64,000 nt of DNA from Leifsonia sp. ku-ls (GCA_003367665.1 QKXI01000002.1:186001-250000); one strand, 5' to 3'; positions 1-9,772 are shown, counted from the stretch's first letter. Made by a program: numbers and translations. Notes: generated from the letters alone by a model not told the origin.

Positions 1-1030
<1,030 letters not shown>

Positions 1031-1053
1031 TCCCCGTCGTCGACTGATCCGTG

Positions 1054-1090
1054 GCCGGGAGGTGCGGCGCGCACTGTCGCCCCTCCCGGC
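1054..1090 (+). terminator. hairpin terminator after aldo/keto reductase
   Basis: GCCGGGAGG (1054-1062) is perfectly complementary to CCTCCCGGC (1082-1090), giving a 9-bp stem with a 19-base loop and no T tract. The 3' arm directly abuts the -10 hexamer of the next gene. Confidence 0.55.
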
Positions 1091-1096
1091 TAGGCT
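1091..1096 (+). promoter_or_regulatory. -10 hexamer TAGGCT, leaderless start at 1103
   Basis: TAGGCT lies 6 bases before GTG 1103 and begins right after the terminator hairpin arm. Confidence 0.55.
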
Positions 1097-1102
1097 CGTC
1101 GC

Positions 1103-1513
1103 GTGCGCATCACGACGATCACCGGCAAGATCATCTATATCGTGGGTGTCTTCGCGCTCATCCTGGTGCTCAACGTCTTCGTGTTCGCCCGGTTGCTGAA
1201 CCCCACCTTCGATGTGCTCGTGGTCGCCATCCTCAACCTCGCGTACGTCATCGTCGGGGTCCGCAGCTTCCGCGGCGCCGACGAGAACCGCGCCGACCCG
1301 CGGCCCTGGTGGCGCGCGACGGCACGACCGGCGGCCGGGTTCTGGATCGGCGGGCTGCTCGCCGCGCTCGCCTTCGTCTCCGGCGTCGGCGCGTTCTCCA
1401 GCGATCCGGAGAACGCCTTCATCCCCGCGATCGCCTGCATCAGCTACGCGCTGCTCGCGGCGTTCTATCTCCACTCCTCCATCCGGCTGCAGGGGATGGA
1501 CACCGCCGGCTGA
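1103..1513 (+). CDS. small integral membrane protein, function unknown
   Basis: 136 residues with about four hydrophobic helices: residues ~9-30 (IYIVGVFALILVLNVFVFA), ~35-52, ~75-95 (GFWIGGLLAALAFVSGVGAF) and ~105-125. The loop between helices 2 and 3 is charged (RSFRGADENRADPRPWW). I do not recognise a named family. GTG 1103 is chosen because TAGGCT sits 6 bases upstream. It is followed after 42 bp by the YyaL-like gene, which has its own -10 hexamer, so co-transcription is not required. Confidence 0.75.
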   Translation: MRITTITGKIIYIVGVFALILVLNVFVFARLLNPTFDVLVVAILNLAYVIVGVRSFRGADENRADPRPWWRATARPAAGFWIGGLLAALAFVSGVGAFSSDPENAFIPAIACISYALLAAFYLHSSIRLQGMDTAG

Positions 1514-1543
1514 CCGGGGGGTTCCGCTCCGCCGCGGGGGTCG

Positions 1544-1549
1544 TAGGGT
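1544..1549 (+). promoter_or_regulatory. -10 hexamer TAGGGT, leaderless start at 1556
   Basis: TAGGGT is separated by 6 bases from ATG 1556. Confidence 0.55.
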
Positions 1550-1555
1550 GAGCCC

Positions 1556-3400
1556 ATGGCGAATCGGCTGGGCGACGCGATCAGCCCCTACCTGCGCGCG
1601 CACGCGGACAACCCGGTCGACTGGTTCCCGTGGGGTCCGGAGGCGTTCGCCGAGGCACGACGGCGCGACGTCCCGGTCATGGTGTCGATCGGCTACGCGA
1701 CCTGTCACTGGTGCCACGTCATGGCGCGGGAGAGCTTCAGCGACCCGGTCACCGCCGAGGAGCTGAACCGCCGGTTCGTGGCGATCAAGGTCGACCGGGA
1801 GGAGCATCCCGACGTGGATGCCGCCTACCTCTCCGCGGCGAGCGCGTTCACCGGCAACCTGGGCTGGCCGCTGACCGTCTTCGCGACGCCGGAGGGGCGC
1901 GCGTTCTTCGCCGGCACGTACTTCCCGCCGCAGCCGGTCGCCGGGCGGGCGTCGTTCCGTCAGGTGCTCGACGCGGTGTGGGACGCGTGGACCTCTCGTC
2001 GCGCGCAGGTCGAGTCGGACGCCGGGAAAGTGCGCGAGGCGCTGGTCGCCGCGTCCGAGGCCGCGACGGCCGTGTCCGAGCTCCCCGGCGACGCGCAGCT
2101 GGACGGCGCGGTGGCGGCGCTCGCGGAGGCCGAGGACGCGGAGTTCGGCGGCTTCGGCAGCGCGCCGAAGTTCCCGGTTGCGCCGATCCTCGACTTCCTC
2201 CTGACCCGGCCGGCGGGGCAGGAGCTGGCCGCGCGCACCCTGCGCGCGATGGCCGCCTCGCCGCTGCGCGACCCGGTCGACGGCGGCTTCTTCCGCTACG
2301 CGACCCGCCGCGACTGGAGCGAGCCGCACTACGAGCGCATGCTGTACGACAACGCGCTGCTGGTCGACGCCTACGCCCGCGCCTGGCGGCAGACCGGCGA
2401 GGAGTGGGCCGAGCGCACGGCCGACGGCGTCGCGTCGTTCCTGCTGGGCGTGCTGCGGCAGCCGTCCGGTGGGTTCGCCTCGGCGCAGGACTCCGAGAGC
2501 ACGATCGACGGCGCCCGCGTGGAGGGCACCTACTACACGCTCCCGCCGGCGGAGCGCGCCCGCCTGGACCCGCCGCCGCTCGACGGGAAGGTGCTGACCG
2601 GGTGGAACGGGTTCGCGATCGGCGCGCTGGCCCGCACGGGCCGCATCCTGGACCGCCCGGCGTGGGTCGCCGCCGCGGCGGAGGCGGCGGCCGCCGTGCT
2701 CGCCCGGCATCGACGGGACGACGGGACGCTGCTGCGCGCGTCCCTCGGCGCCCGGCGGTCGGAGGCCGGCGCGACCCTGGAGGACTACGGCGGGATCGCG
2801 TCCGGCCTGCTGGAGCTGGCGCTGGCGAACGGCGACGCCGGCATGGCCGTGGCGGCGCGCGACCTGGTCGACCTGTGCCTGGAGGCGGCGGGGGACGGGA
2901 CCTGCCCGTTCGAGACGCCCGGCGGCGGCGACCCGGTGCTGCAGTCGACCGGGCTGGCGGTGCGAGTCGACCCGTCGGAGGGTGCGTACCCGTCGGGGCT
3001 CTCGTCGATGAGCCGCGCCGCGCACACGCTCTACCTGATGACGGGGGAGCGCCGCTACGAGCGCGCGGCCCGCGAGGGGATGCGGCTGGTGGCGGCGCAG
3101 GCGGTGCAGGTGCCGAGCGCGTTCGGGACGGCGCTCGCGCTCATGTCGGAGCTCGCGGGCGAGGTCGAGCAGCTGGTGATCGTGCTGCCGGAGGCAGGGG
3201 CGTCGAGCGCGCTGACCGCCGCGGCACGGCGACACCGGGCGCCGCTCGTCGCGGTCGCCACGCAGGCGCAGGCGGACGCCTTCGCCGCGGAGGGGTTCGA
3301 GCTCTACGACGGCCGCAGCGCGCGCGACGGCCTCCCGACCGCGTACCTCTGCCGCGACTTCGTCTGCCGCCTGCCCGTCACGGACCCCGCCGCGCTGTAG
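1556..3400 (+). CDS. thioredoxin domain-containing protein, YyaL/DUF255 family
   Basis: 614 residues. The N-terminus carries the signature of the spermatogenesis-associated protein 20 / YyaL family: [18 protein letters not shown], then a thioredoxin-like fold with Cys50-His-Trp-Cys53 in [10 protein letters not shown]. The remainder resembles the (alpha/alpha) toroid of the N-acylglucosamine epimerase type, with [16 protein letters not shown] near residues 260-277 and a second set of helical repeats toward the C-terminus. The family is usually 600-700 residues, so this copy is complete or slightly short. The enzymatic role is not established; the CxxC suggests redox activity. It is predicted cytoplasmic because no signal peptide is seen. 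It ends 13 bp before the convergent reductase gene. Confidence 0.9.
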   Translation: MANRLGDAISPYLRAHADNPVDWFPWGPEAFAEARRRDVPVMVSIGYATCHWCHVMARESFSDPVTAEELNRRFVAIKVDREEHPDVDAAYLSAASAFTGNLGWPLTVFATPEGRAFFAGTYFPPQPVAGRASFRQVLDAVWDAWTSRRAQVESDAGKVREALVAASEAATAVSELPGDAQLDGAVAALAEAEDAEFGGFGSAPKFPVAPILDFLLTRPAGQELAARTLRAMAASPLRDPVDGGFFRYATRRDWSEPHYERMLYDNALLVDAYARAWRQTGEEWAERTADGVASFLLGVLRQPSGGFASAQDSESTIDGARVEGTYYTLPPAERARLDPPPLDGKVLTGWNGFAIGALARTGRILDRPAWVAAAAEAAAAVLARHRRDDGTLLRASLGARRSEAGATLEDYGGIASGLLELALANGDAGMAVAARDLVDLCLEAAGDGTCPFETPGGGDPVLQSTGLAVRVDPSEGAYPSGLSSMSRAAHTLYLMTGERRYERAAREGMRLVAAQAVQVPSAFGTALALMSELAGEVEQLVIVLPEAGASSALTAAARRHRAPLVAVATQAQADAFAAEGFELYDGRSARDGLPTAYLCRDFVCRLPVTDPAAL

Positions 3401-3413
3401 CCGCCCGCTGCGC

Positions 3414-4025
3414 TCAGCGCTGCACGCGGTAGGAGAGGTGCGCGACCTCCGGGGTGACCCGCTCCCGGATCAGCTCCAGGTCGAGCGGCGGCACCCGGTC
3501 GAAGACGCGCTCGCCGCCGCCGAGCGTGAGCGGGACGATGTGCAGGCGCAGCTCGTCCACGATCCCCGCCCACAGGGCCTGGTTGAGCGTTTCCGCGCCG
3601 CCCGCGATCGCCACGTCGGCGTCGCCGGCGTGGGCGCGGGCCTGGTCCACGGCCGAGTGGATGCCGTCGGTCACGAAGTGGAACGTCGTCCCGACCGTCT
3701 CCACCGGCTCCCGGGCGTAGTGCGTCAGCACGAACACCGGCGCGTGGTACGGCGGCTCGTCGCCCCACCAGCCGCGCCAGTCGCCGAGCGGCTCGCCGGG
3801 CGCGGGCCACTCGTTGCGGACCGGGCCGAACATGTTCCGGCCCATGACATAGGCGCCGGCCGAGGTGATGGCGTCGATCTCCTCGGCGTGGGCGTCCGCG
3901 TACTGGAACATCCACGTGTGCAGGCGTTCGGTGCCGCCCTCGCCCAGCGGATGCTCCAGGGACTGGTTCGGCCCGGCGGCGAAGCCGTCGAGCGAGATCC
4001 CGATGTCGGCGGTGACGATTCCCAT
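3414..4025 (-). CDS. dihydrofolate reductase family protein (RibD C-terminal-like)
   Basis: 203 residues. The start MGIVTADIGISLDGFAAGPNQ is the typical first strand of the RibD-C/DHFR-like fold, and the segment VAIAGGAETLNQALWAGIVDELRLHIVPLTLGGGERVF is the conserved C-terminal nucleotide-binding half of these small reductases. The family uses NADPH; the substrate of stand-alone actinobacterial members is generally unknown. It is not the folate-pathway DHFR in sequence style. The ATG is preceded by TACCCT with a 6-base spacer, consistent with leaderless transcription. Confidence 0.85.
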   Translation of the reverse strand: MGIVTADIGISLDGFAAGPNQSLEHPLGEGGTERLHTWMFQYADAHAEEIDAITSAGAYVMGRNMFGPVRNEWPAPGEPLGDWRGWWGDEPPYHAPVFVLTHYAREPVETVGTTFHFVTDGIHSAVDQARAHAGDADVAIAGGAETLNQALWAGIVDELRLHIVPLTLGGGERVFDRVPPLDLELIRERVTPEVAHLSYRVQR

Positions 4026-4031
4026 GCCCGC

Positions 4032-4037
4032 AGGGTA
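4032..4037 (-). promoter_or_regulatory. -10 hexamer TACCCT, leaderless start at 4025
   Basis: On the minus strand TACCCT is separated by 6 bases from the ATG of the DHFR-like gene. Confidence 0.5.
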
Positions 4038-4038
4038 G

Positions 4039-4374
4039 TCAGGCGCGCTCGACCTTGTCGAGCATCCCCCAGACCGCTTCGCTCAGCTCGGGATGCTCCA
4101 GCGCGATGCGTCGCAGGACGCCGTACTCGAAGCGCGCGAACACGTCGCGGCCGGCGGCGGGGTGGTGCGCCCTGGACTGCTCCTCGGCCAGGTCGAACGC
4201 CTCGATCGCGCCCGCCCGCAGCGAGATGACGACCTGCTCGTCGACGCTGGGGAGGTCGGGGATGAACTGCCACGGGTCTTCGCCGGCGCGGCAGCGGTGC
4301 TCGATGATCGCGGAGAGCTCGTCGCGCGCCTGCTGGCGGAGCAGCTCGATGCTGCGGGGCACCTGCTCGGTCAT
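4039..4374 (-). CDS. hypothetical protein, 111 residues
   Basis: Small, acidic, soluble protein predicted mostly helical (IELLRQQARDELSAIIEHRCRAG; GAIEAFDLAEEQSRAHH). I do not recognise the family. ATG 4374 has an excellent ribosome-binding site, AGGAGG with a 7-base spacer, so translation looks real. It is only 13 bp upstream of the DHFR-like gene on the same strand, but that gene seems to have its own -10 hexamer inside this gap. A TAGGCT at 4451-4456 on the minus strand could be its promoter with a leader of about 70 bases. Confidence 0.7.
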   Translation of the reverse strand: MTEQVPRSIELLRQQARDELSAIIEHRCRAGEDPWQFIPDLPSVDEQVVISLRAGAIEAFDLAEEQSRAHHPAAGRDVFARFEYGVLRRIALEHPELSEAVWGMLDKVERA

Positions 4375-4506
4375 CTCGCGCCCTCCTTCCCCGGGTCGTG
4401 GACGGGCTTCGCACCGTGCGCCCGGGCTCCCTCGCCCGCGCGGTGGGTTCAGCCTAGGCGCTGCGACCGACAGCCGCGAATCCGGGTGTAACGATCGGTC
4501 TGCGGC

Positions 4507-5400
4507 TCACTCGGTGCGCGCCAGCAGGTACGCGTTGAGCTCGGCGGTGAGGGCCGCGTCCACCGGGTACTCCCGGCCGTCCAGGTGGGTGACGGGGGCC
4601 GCCTGGCGGACGCTGGAGACCAGCCACAGCGCGTCGGAGGCGACCACGTCCTCCAGCGTGAGCGGCGCGAACTCGGTGCGCAGGCCGCGGCGGGTGAAGA
4701 AGTCGAACACCGCGGCCTGGGTCGTGCCGGCGAGGATGCCCTGGTCGGTGTTCGGCGTGCGCACCACCCCGTCGGTCAGCGTCACGACGTTCGACGTCGG
4801 GCCTTCGAGCGCGAAGCCGTCGCTGCTGACGAACAGGACGTCGTCCGCGCCGCGGCGCACCGCCTCCCGCTGCGCCGCACGGTTGACGGCGTACGACAGC
4901 GTCTTGGCGCCGGCGAGCAGCCACGGCGAGGTCTCGGCCACGTCGTGTCGGACGCCGCGGTCCAGCGTGACGACGCGGATGCCGAGGCGGGCCTGCGTGA
5001 AGTCCTCGCCGAGGTCGACGAACAGCCAGCCGCTCGGGCGGCCCTCGCCCTCGACGCCGCGGGTGTAGATCAGCTTCGCGTACAGCTCGGCGTCGGCGTC
5101 GCCGTTGCGGGTGAGGTAGTCGGCGACACCGGCGCGGACCGCCTCCCGCCAGACGTCGGTGGCCGGCGCGGGCAGGTCGAGCAGGGCGGCGGAGTGCGCC
5201 AGCCGGGCGAGGTGCGGCTCCAGCGCCTGCGGGTGCCCGTGGATGACGGCGATGGTCTCGAACACGCCGTCGCCGCGCGTGACCGACAGGTCGGTGATGC
5301 GCACCTGCGGCGCGGCGAAGTCGGCGACGACGAAGCCGGGGTCGCCCGGCTCGGGGGTTCCGGTGGGCGAGGTGATGGTGAGCAGGGTCGCACGCGTCAT
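4507..5400 (-). CDS. class IV aminotransferase (aminodeoxychorismate lyase-like)
   Basis: PLP enzyme of fold type IV, 297 residues from ATG 5400. The pyridoxal-binding lysine is probably Lys166 in LLAGAKTLSYAVNR; the early GDGVFETI (residues 43-50) and the later SDGFALEGPTSNVV are hallmarks of the ADCL/BCAT/D-amino-acid aminotransferase group. The GxAKTLSYA form fits 4-amino-4-deoxychorismate lyase, which makes p-aminobenzoate for folate, but no pab genes are nearby so this stays an inference. GGAG with a 9-base spacer decides ATG 5400 over the GTG at 5415, which overlaps that GGAG. It lies 24 bp downstream of the acylphosphatase gene on the same strand. Confidence 0.85.
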   Translation of the reverse strand: MTRATLLTITSPTGTPEPGDPGFVVADFAAPQVRITDLSVTRGDGVFETIAVIHGHPQALEPHLARLAHSAALLDLPAPATDVWREAVRAGVADYLTRNGDADAELYAKLIYTRGVEGEGRPSGWLFVDLGEDFTQARLGIRVVTLDRGVRHDVAETSPWLLAGAKTLSYAVNRAAQREAVRRGADDVLFVSSDGFALEGPTSNVVTLTDGVVRTPNTDQGILAGTTQAAVFDFFTRRGLRTEFAPLTLEDVVASDALWLVSSVRQAAPVTHLDGREYPVDAALTAELNAYLLARTE

Positions 5401-5424
5401 GCGACCATTCTCCACGCCGCCGGG

Positions 5425-5700
5425 TCAGGCCGTCTCGTGGATGCGGAACGCGTCGTCGCCGAGCGGCTCCGCCTCCGTGATCGTGACGCTCTCGACGCCC
5501 GCCCCGGGCGGCCCGGTGCGCAGCCAGTCGAGCATGCGCTCCACCTGCTCCGGCTCGCCCTCGACCTCGGCCTCCACCGTCCCGTCGCGGCGGTTGCGCG
5601 CCCAGCCGGTCACGCCGAGACGCTGCGCGGCCTCCCGCGCGCCCCAGCGGAAGCCGACGCCCTGGACGTCGCCGGCCACGATCGCTCTCCTGCGGATCAC
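5425..5700 (-). CDS. acyP: acylphosphatase
   Basis: Small alpha/beta sandwich enzyme that hydrolyses acyl phosphates. From GTG 5700 it is 91 residues, the normal family length. The signature GDVQGVGFRWGAREAAQRLGV holds catalytic Arg18, and the second catalytic residue Asn36 is in GWARNRRDG. A TTG start at 5724 would add eight residues, but that region is the intergenic space shared with the divergent methyltransferase gene; CACAAT lies 6 bases before GTG 5700, and AGGAG lies 12 bases before it, so the shorter form is preferred. It may be co-transcribed with the downstream aminotransferase. Confidence 0.85.
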   Translation of the reverse strand: MIRRRAIVAGDVQGVGFRWGAREAAQRLGVTGWARNRRDGTVEAEVEGEPEQVERMLDWLRTGPPGAGVESVTITEAEPLGDDAFRIHETA

Positions 5701-5732
5701 GACCCCATTGTGCTCCTGCTTCAATGAAAGGC

Positions 5733-7250
5733 ATGAGCGAACCCGCCGACCGCATCCCCGACCTCCGCGCCGACCTGATCGCCGCGGGGCTCACCGTCGA
5801 CGCCCTCACCGGGCTGTGGGGGCAGGAGGCGGCGGAGGCGCTGCACCGCGGGCAGCGCGTCCCGGCCGAGCGGGCGCTGGCCCGGCGGGAGCCGTCGGCG
5901 CTCGCGACCCTCGCCCGGCTGTTCGTGCTCGGGCGGGCCGTGGCAGGCACCGACGTGGCGGTTGCCCTGCCACGGCTCGGCGTCGACGGCGCGCGGGAGC
6001 TCGGCCTGGTCACGGTCGACGACGCCACGGTCACCGCCGCGGTCGACCTGCGCCCCTACAGCTTCGTCGACGCGGCGGGACCGGCCGACTGGTGGATCGT
6101 CTCCGACCTCGGCGAGCTCGCGCTCGGCCACGCGCTGCCGGAGGACCACGTGCTCGGCGTCGGCGGCGCGTCCCTGACGCTGAGCGGGCTGATGCTGCAG
6201 CGCACCGTCGACAGCGCGCTCGACCTGGGCACGGGATGCGGCATCCAGGCCATGCACGCCGCCCGGCACGCCCGCCGGGTGGTCGCCACGGACATCTCCG
6301 CGCGGGCGCTGCGGCTCGCCGCCCTCAACCTCGCGCTCAACGAGATCGACGGCGTGGAGCTGCGGCTCGGCAGCATGTTCGAGCCGGTCGCGGGGGAGCG
6401 CTTCGACCACATCGTCTCCAACCCGCCGTTCGTCATCACGCCGCGGGCCGAGGGCGTCCCGGCGTACGAGTACCGGGACGGCGGCATGGTCGGCGACGGC
6501 CTGGTCGCCTCCTTCGTGCGGGGCTGCGCGGAGCACCTCACCGAGGGCGGGGTGGCCCAGCTGCTCGGCAATTGGGAGTACCGCGGCGCCGGGGACGGGC
6601 TGGAGCGCGTGCGGGAGTGGGTGGACGCGTCCCCCGAGCCGCTCGACGCCTGGGTGATCGAGCGCGACGTCGAGGACGACGTGCGCTACGCCGAGACCTG
6701 GATCCGCGACGGCGGCACCCGCCCCGGGACGCCGGACTTCGAGCGTCTGCTCGGCGCCTGGCTCGACGACTTCGCGGCACGGGACGTGCGGTCGGTCGGC
6801 TTCGGCTACCTGCTGCTGCGGCGCGCGGCCGGCGTGCCGACGCTGCGCCGGTTCGAGCGGCTGCACGGCTCGCTGGGCGCGAACGAGGCGGGCCTCGGCG
6901 TCCACCTCGGGGAGGCGCTCGCCGCCCACGACCTGCAGGCGGCGCTCGACGACGACGAGCTCGCCCGGCTGCGGCCGGTCGTGGCGGGCGACGTGACCGA
7001 GGAGCGGCACCTCTGGCCGGGGGCGGATTCGCCGACCGCGATCCTGCTGCGTCAGGGCGGAGGCTTCGGCCGCGTGGTCTCCGCCGACACGGGCCTCGCC
7101 GCCCTCGTCGGGGCGTGCGACGGCGAGCTCGCCGTCGGCGCCATCGTCGCAGCGCTCGCCCACCTCCTCGAGGTGGACGAGCCGGCCCTCCGCGCCGACC
7201 TCCTCCCCGCCGTCCGCGCCCTCCTCGTCGACCGCTTCCTCCACGCCTGA
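5733..7250 (+). CDS. class I SAM-dependent methyltransferase, HemK/small-methyltransferase type
   Basis: 505 residues in three parts: an N-terminal helical region (~1-150), a Rossmann methyltransferase core and a C-terminal extension of about 230 residues. Motif I is ALDLGTGCGIQAMHAA with Asp164; motif IV is SNPPFVITP with Asn230, the NPPF/Y type used by enzymes that methylate glutamine amides or nucleobase amino groups. The combination of long N- and C-terminal regions is known from actinobacterial proteins annotated only as methyltransferases, so the substrate is unknown. Start chosen at ATG 5733; ATG 5724 is the only alternative close by and adds three residues. No good ribosome-binding site is visible for either. 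Confidence 0.8.
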   Translation: MSEPADRIPDLRADLIAAGLTVDALTGLWGQEAAEALHRGQRVPAERALARREPSALATLARLFVLGRAVAGTDVAVALPRLGVDGARELGLVTVDDATVTAAVDLRPYSFVDAAGPADWWIVSDLGELALGHALPEDHVLGVGGASLTLSGLMLQRTVDSALDLGTGCGIQAMHAARHARRVVATDISARALRLAALNLALNEIDGVELRLGSMFEPVAGERFDHIVSNPPFVITPRAEGVPAYEYRDGGMVGDGLVASFVRGCAEHLTEGGVAQLLGNWEYRGAGDGLERVREWVDASPEPLDAWVIERDVEDDVRYAETWIRDGGTRPGTPDFERLLGAWLDDFAARDVRSVGFGYLLLRRAAGVPTLRRFERLHGSLGANEAGLGVHLGEALAAHDLQAALDDDELARLRPVVAGDVTEERHLWPGADSPTAILLRQGGGFGRVVSADTGLAALVGACDGELAVGAIVAALAHLLEVDEPALRADLLPAVRALLVDRFLHA

Positions 7251-7268
7251 CCCCCGCTCCCACTCCAG

Positions 7269-7326
7269 CGATTCCTCGAAAACTGAACGCGACACGCCGG
7301 AGAAGCGTGCAGTTTTCGAGGAATCG
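7269..7326. repeat. intergenic palindrome A (bidirectional terminator-like)
   Basis: CGATTCCTCGAAAACT (7269-7284) pairs perfectly with 7311-7326. The stem continues inward with GAACGC/GCGTGC (one mismatch) around a 14-base loop GACACGCCGGAGAA (7291-7304). It lies between two convergent genes. The loop is shared with palindrome B at 23 kb and the arms with palindrome C at 44 kb. Confidence 0.85.
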
Positions 7327-7343
7327 ATGGAGCGCGGGGCGGG

Positions 7344-7661
7344 TCAGCGGGTGGTGGTGAGGTGGCGCGCGGGGCGGCGCAGCGCGGCCGGAGGGCGGCG
7401 CGCATAGTGCGGGCGGTGGGAGAGGGCGTCGCGGTGGAGGGTGACGGCGCCGGTCGTGGCGCCGAGCACGCAGCACAGCGCGGCGACGGCGAGCGCGACG
7501 CCCAGCACGGGGTCGGCGCCGGCCGGGGTCGCGGCGAGCGGCGTCACGCGCAGCGCCAGCCAGAGCGCGGTCAGGCCGACGCCGAGCGCGAGGAGGGCGA
7601 TCGTCCCGGCCCACGCCGAGGCCGACGCGTGGCCGCCGATCCGCCGCCGACGCCTGTCCAT
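7344..7661 (-). CDS. small two-helix membrane protein, unknown function
   Basis: 105 residues from ATG 7661. A basic N-terminus (MDRRRRRIGG) is followed by two hydrophobic segments, about residues 16-40 (AGTIALLALGVGLTALWLAL) and 50-74 (VLGVALAVAALCCVLGATTGAV), then an arginine-rich tail. The positive charges on both ends suggest a hairpin with both termini inside the cell. No named family is recognised. It is convergent with the methyltransferase gene across palindrome A. Confidence 0.6.
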   Translation of the reverse strand: MDRRRRRIGGHASASAWAGTIALLALGVGLTALWLALRVTPLAATPAGADPVLGVALAVAALCCVLGATTGAVTLHRDALSHRPHYARRPPAALRRPARHLTTTR

Positions 7662-7728
7662 CCCGTCACCCCGCCCGTGTCGCTGCACGGCCAGGGTGCG
7701 TCCGCGGGTACGGGATGCGAAAGACAGT

Positions 7729-8232
7729 TCACGCGGAGCGATCGACCGGGACGAGCGTGACGGCGCCGAGCCGGCCGTCCAGCACCTCGGCGGTCAGGTA
7801 GGTGCACACCGGCTGGCGGCGGCGGTCCGTGGGCGAACCGGGGTTGAGCAGGCGCAGCCCGCCCGGCGCGACGGTGTCCCAGGGGATGTGCGAGTGGCCG
7901 AACACGAGCACGTCGGCGTCCGGGAACGCCTGCTCGCAGCGTGCCTCCCTCCCCGCGGCCGGCCCGGTCTCGTGGACGACGGCGAAGCGCACGCCCTCCA
8001 GCTCCACCTGCGCGACCTCCGGGAGGCGCCGGCGCAGCTCCGGGCCGTCGTTGTTGCCCCAGACGCCGACCAGGCGGCGGGAGCGGGACTCCAGCAGGTC
8101 GAGGGTCGGCGCGTCCACCCAGTCGCCGGCGTGGATCACCACGTCCGCCGAATCCACCGCCGCGAGCAGCGGCGCCGGCAGGGCGCGAGCGCGCTTCGGC
8201 ACGTGGGTGTCGGACATCAGCAGCAGCCTCAC
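7729..8232 (-). CDS. metallophosphoesterase, YfcE/MJ0936 family
   Basis: 167 residues, full length for the family. All metal-binding motifs are visible: SDTH (Asp8, His10), GDW (Asp37), GNND (Asn60, Asp62), VVHETG and GHSHIPW, followed by the family ending NPGSPTDRR. Members hydrolyse phosphodiesters such as bis-p-nitrophenyl phosphate; the physiological substrate is usually unknown. GTG 8232 is chosen because the first strand RLLLMSDTH is needed for the fold; a TACTGT lies 8 bases upstream. It is divergent from the second aldo/keto reductase, 48 bp away. Confidence 0.88.
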   Translation of the reverse strand: MRLLLMSDTHVPKRARALPAPLLAAVDSADVVIHAGDWVDAPTLDLLESRSRRLVGVWGNNDGPELRRRLPEVAQVELEGVRFAVVHETGPAAGREARCEQAFPDADVLVFGHSHIPWDTVAPGGLRLLNPGSPTDRRRQPVCTYLTAEVLDGRLGAVTLVPVDRSA

Positions 8233-8267
8233 GAGCCACCACAGTACGCAAACGGCCGGGGAGGGGC

Positions 8268-8273
8268 TACGTT
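8268..8273 (+). promoter_or_regulatory. -10 hexamer TACGTT, leaderless start at 8281
   Basis: TACGTT is separated by 7 bases from ATG 8281. Confidence 0.45.
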
Positions 8274-8280
8274 CGCAGGC

Positions 8281-9312
8281 ATGCAGCCACGCAACCTCGG
8301 AAACAGCGGAACGATCGTGTCGGAGTTCGCCCTCGGAACGATGACCTTCGGCGCGGAGGCCGACGAGGCCACGTCGCACGCCATCCTGGAGCGCTACCTG
8401 GACGCCGGCGGCAACCTGATCGACACCGCCGACGTCTACACCGCCGGCGCGTCGGAGTCGATCATCGGACGCTGGCTCGCCCGTCATCCCGGCCGCCGCG
8501 ACGGCATCGTGCTCGCCACGAAGGGCCGCTTCCCGATGGGCGGCGGCCCCAACGACCTCGGCCTCTCGCGCACGCACCTGCGGACCGCGCTCGACGCCTC
8601 CCTCGGCCGGCTCGGGGTCGACCACATCGACCTCTACCAACTGCACGCCTGGGACGCGCTCACGCCGCTCGAGGAGACCCTGCGCTTCCTCGACGACGCC
8701 GTGCGGGCCGGGAAGATCTCCTACTACGGCTTCTCGAACTACCTCGGCTGGCAGCTCACGAAGGCGGTGCAGCTGGCGCGCGCCAACGGCTGGGCGGCGC
8801 CGGTGACGCTGCAACCGCAGTACAGCCTCATCGTGCGCGGCATCGAGCACGAGATCGTGCCGGCGGCGCTGGACGCGGGCGTCGGCCTGCTGCCCTGGTC
8901 GCCGCTGGCCGGCGGCTGGCTGAGCGGCAAGTACCGCCGCGACGAGCCGCCGACCGGGGCGACGCGCCTCGGCGAGAACCCGACGAGGGGCATGGAGGCG
9001 TGGGAGGCGCGCAACGCCGACCCCCGCACCTGGGAGATCATCGACGCGGTGGACGCCGTCGCCCGCGAGACCGGCGCCTCGCCGTCGCAGGTGTCGCTCG
9101 CCTGGCTGGTCGACCGCCCGGCGGTGACGTCCGTCATCCTGGGCGCGAGGACCGTCGAGCAGCTCGAGGACAACCTCGGCGCGGCCGATCTCGACCTCAC
9201 CCCGGAGCAGCGTGCCCGCCTCGACGAGGCCAGCACGCCGCGCACCGACGTCTATCCGTACGGCCCCCAGGCCGTCCAGCAGCGCCACCGCAAGCGCGAG
9301 GGCGGTCGCTGA
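8281..9312 (+). CDS. aldo/keto reductase (YajO/YhdN-like)
   Basis: 343-residue NAD(P)H-dependent oxidoreductase, unrelated in detail to the one at 197. The catalytic tetrad can be read as Asp48 and Tyr53 (NLIDTADVYTAG), Lys81 (LATKGRF) and His122 (YQLHAWD). The C-terminal VTSVILGARTVEQLEDNLGAADLDL is the cofactor-binding end typical of the group related to potassium-channel beta subunits. Cytoplasmic; substrate unknown. A hairpin follows its stop and serves the convergent gene as well. Confidence 0.9.
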   Translation: MQPRNLGNSGTIVSEFALGTMTFGAEADEATSHAILERYLDAGGNLIDTADVYTAGASESIIGRWLARHPGRRDGIVLATKGRFPMGGGPNDLGLSRTHLRTALDASLGRLGVDHIDLYQLHAWDALTPLEETLRFLDDAVRAGKISYYGFSNYLGWQLTKAVQLARANGWAAPVTLQPQYSLIVRGIEHEIVPAALDAGVGLLPWSPLAGGWLSGKYRRDEPPTGATRLGENPTRGMEAWEARNADPRTWEIIDAVDAVARETGASPSQVSLAWLVDRPAVTSVILGARTVEQLEDNLGAADLDLTPEQRARLDEASTPRTDVYPYGPQAVQQRHRKREGGR

Positions 9313-9319
9313 GCCCGCA

Positions 9320-9352
9320 CCCCCGGCACGAAGCGGTCGGGGTGCCGGCGGG
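9320..9352. terminator. bidirectional hairpin between convergent genes
   Basis: CCCCCGGCAC (9320-9329) pairs with GTGCCGGCGGG (9342-9352) except for one position, enclosing a 12-base loop. It sits exactly in the gap between the stops at 9312 and 9353. Confidence 0.55.
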
Positions 9353-9772
9353 TCAGGCGAGAGCGTCGAGCTCGGCGAGGAGGTCGCGGGCGGCGGCGGT
9401 GACGTCGGCCTGCGGAGCGCGGAGACCGACGACGACGTCCGTCGTGCCGGGGCCCTCCGCGCGCATGCGCAGCAGGGCGATGCGCAGCTCGACGGTCCCG
9501 CCCGGGATGCGGTGGCCGCTCAGCGACAGGGCCGTGGCGGCGAAGGTGAGCGAGGTCCACTCGTCGGCCGCGGCGGTGGCGTCCTCCGCGATGCCCGCGA
9601 GCCACGCGGCGAGGTCGCGCGCCTCGTCCGTGGTGAGGCACGCCTCGCTCAGCGACCAGCGCCGGTCGCCGTCGTGCACGACCGCATCGACGACGACCCG
9701 GTCGCCGTCCGCCTCCCGTGCGGCGGGCCGCAGCTCGACGCTGCGGTCCCCGCCCTCGTCCTGCAGCCTCAC
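9353..9772 (-). CDS. hypothetical protein, 139 residues
   Basis: Predicted beta-rich soluble protein (VELRPAAREADGDRVVVDAVVHDGDRRWSLSEACLTTDEARDLAAWL). The order of a short ligand-like strand region, a TTDEARDLAAWLAGIAED helix and later beta strands (SLTFAATALSLSGH; GTVELRIALL) recalls WapI-type small immunity proteins, but this is only a resemblance. The GTG start overlaps the TGA of the upstream FMN reductase by four bases (GTGA), so it is translationally coupled to that gene. Confidence 0.65.
   Translation of the reverse strand: MRLQDEGGDRSVELRPAAREADGDRVVVDAVVHDGDRRWSLSEACLTTDEARDLAAWLAGIAEDATAAADEWTSLTFAATALSLSGHRIPGGTVELRIALLRMRAEGPGTTDVVVGLRAPQADVTAAARDLLAELDALA

Noticed and set aside
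9353-9772. Firm assignment of the 139-residue protein as a WapI-type immunity protein
   Set aside because: Only a general resemblance in length and strand-helix order; no toxin gene is adjacent.
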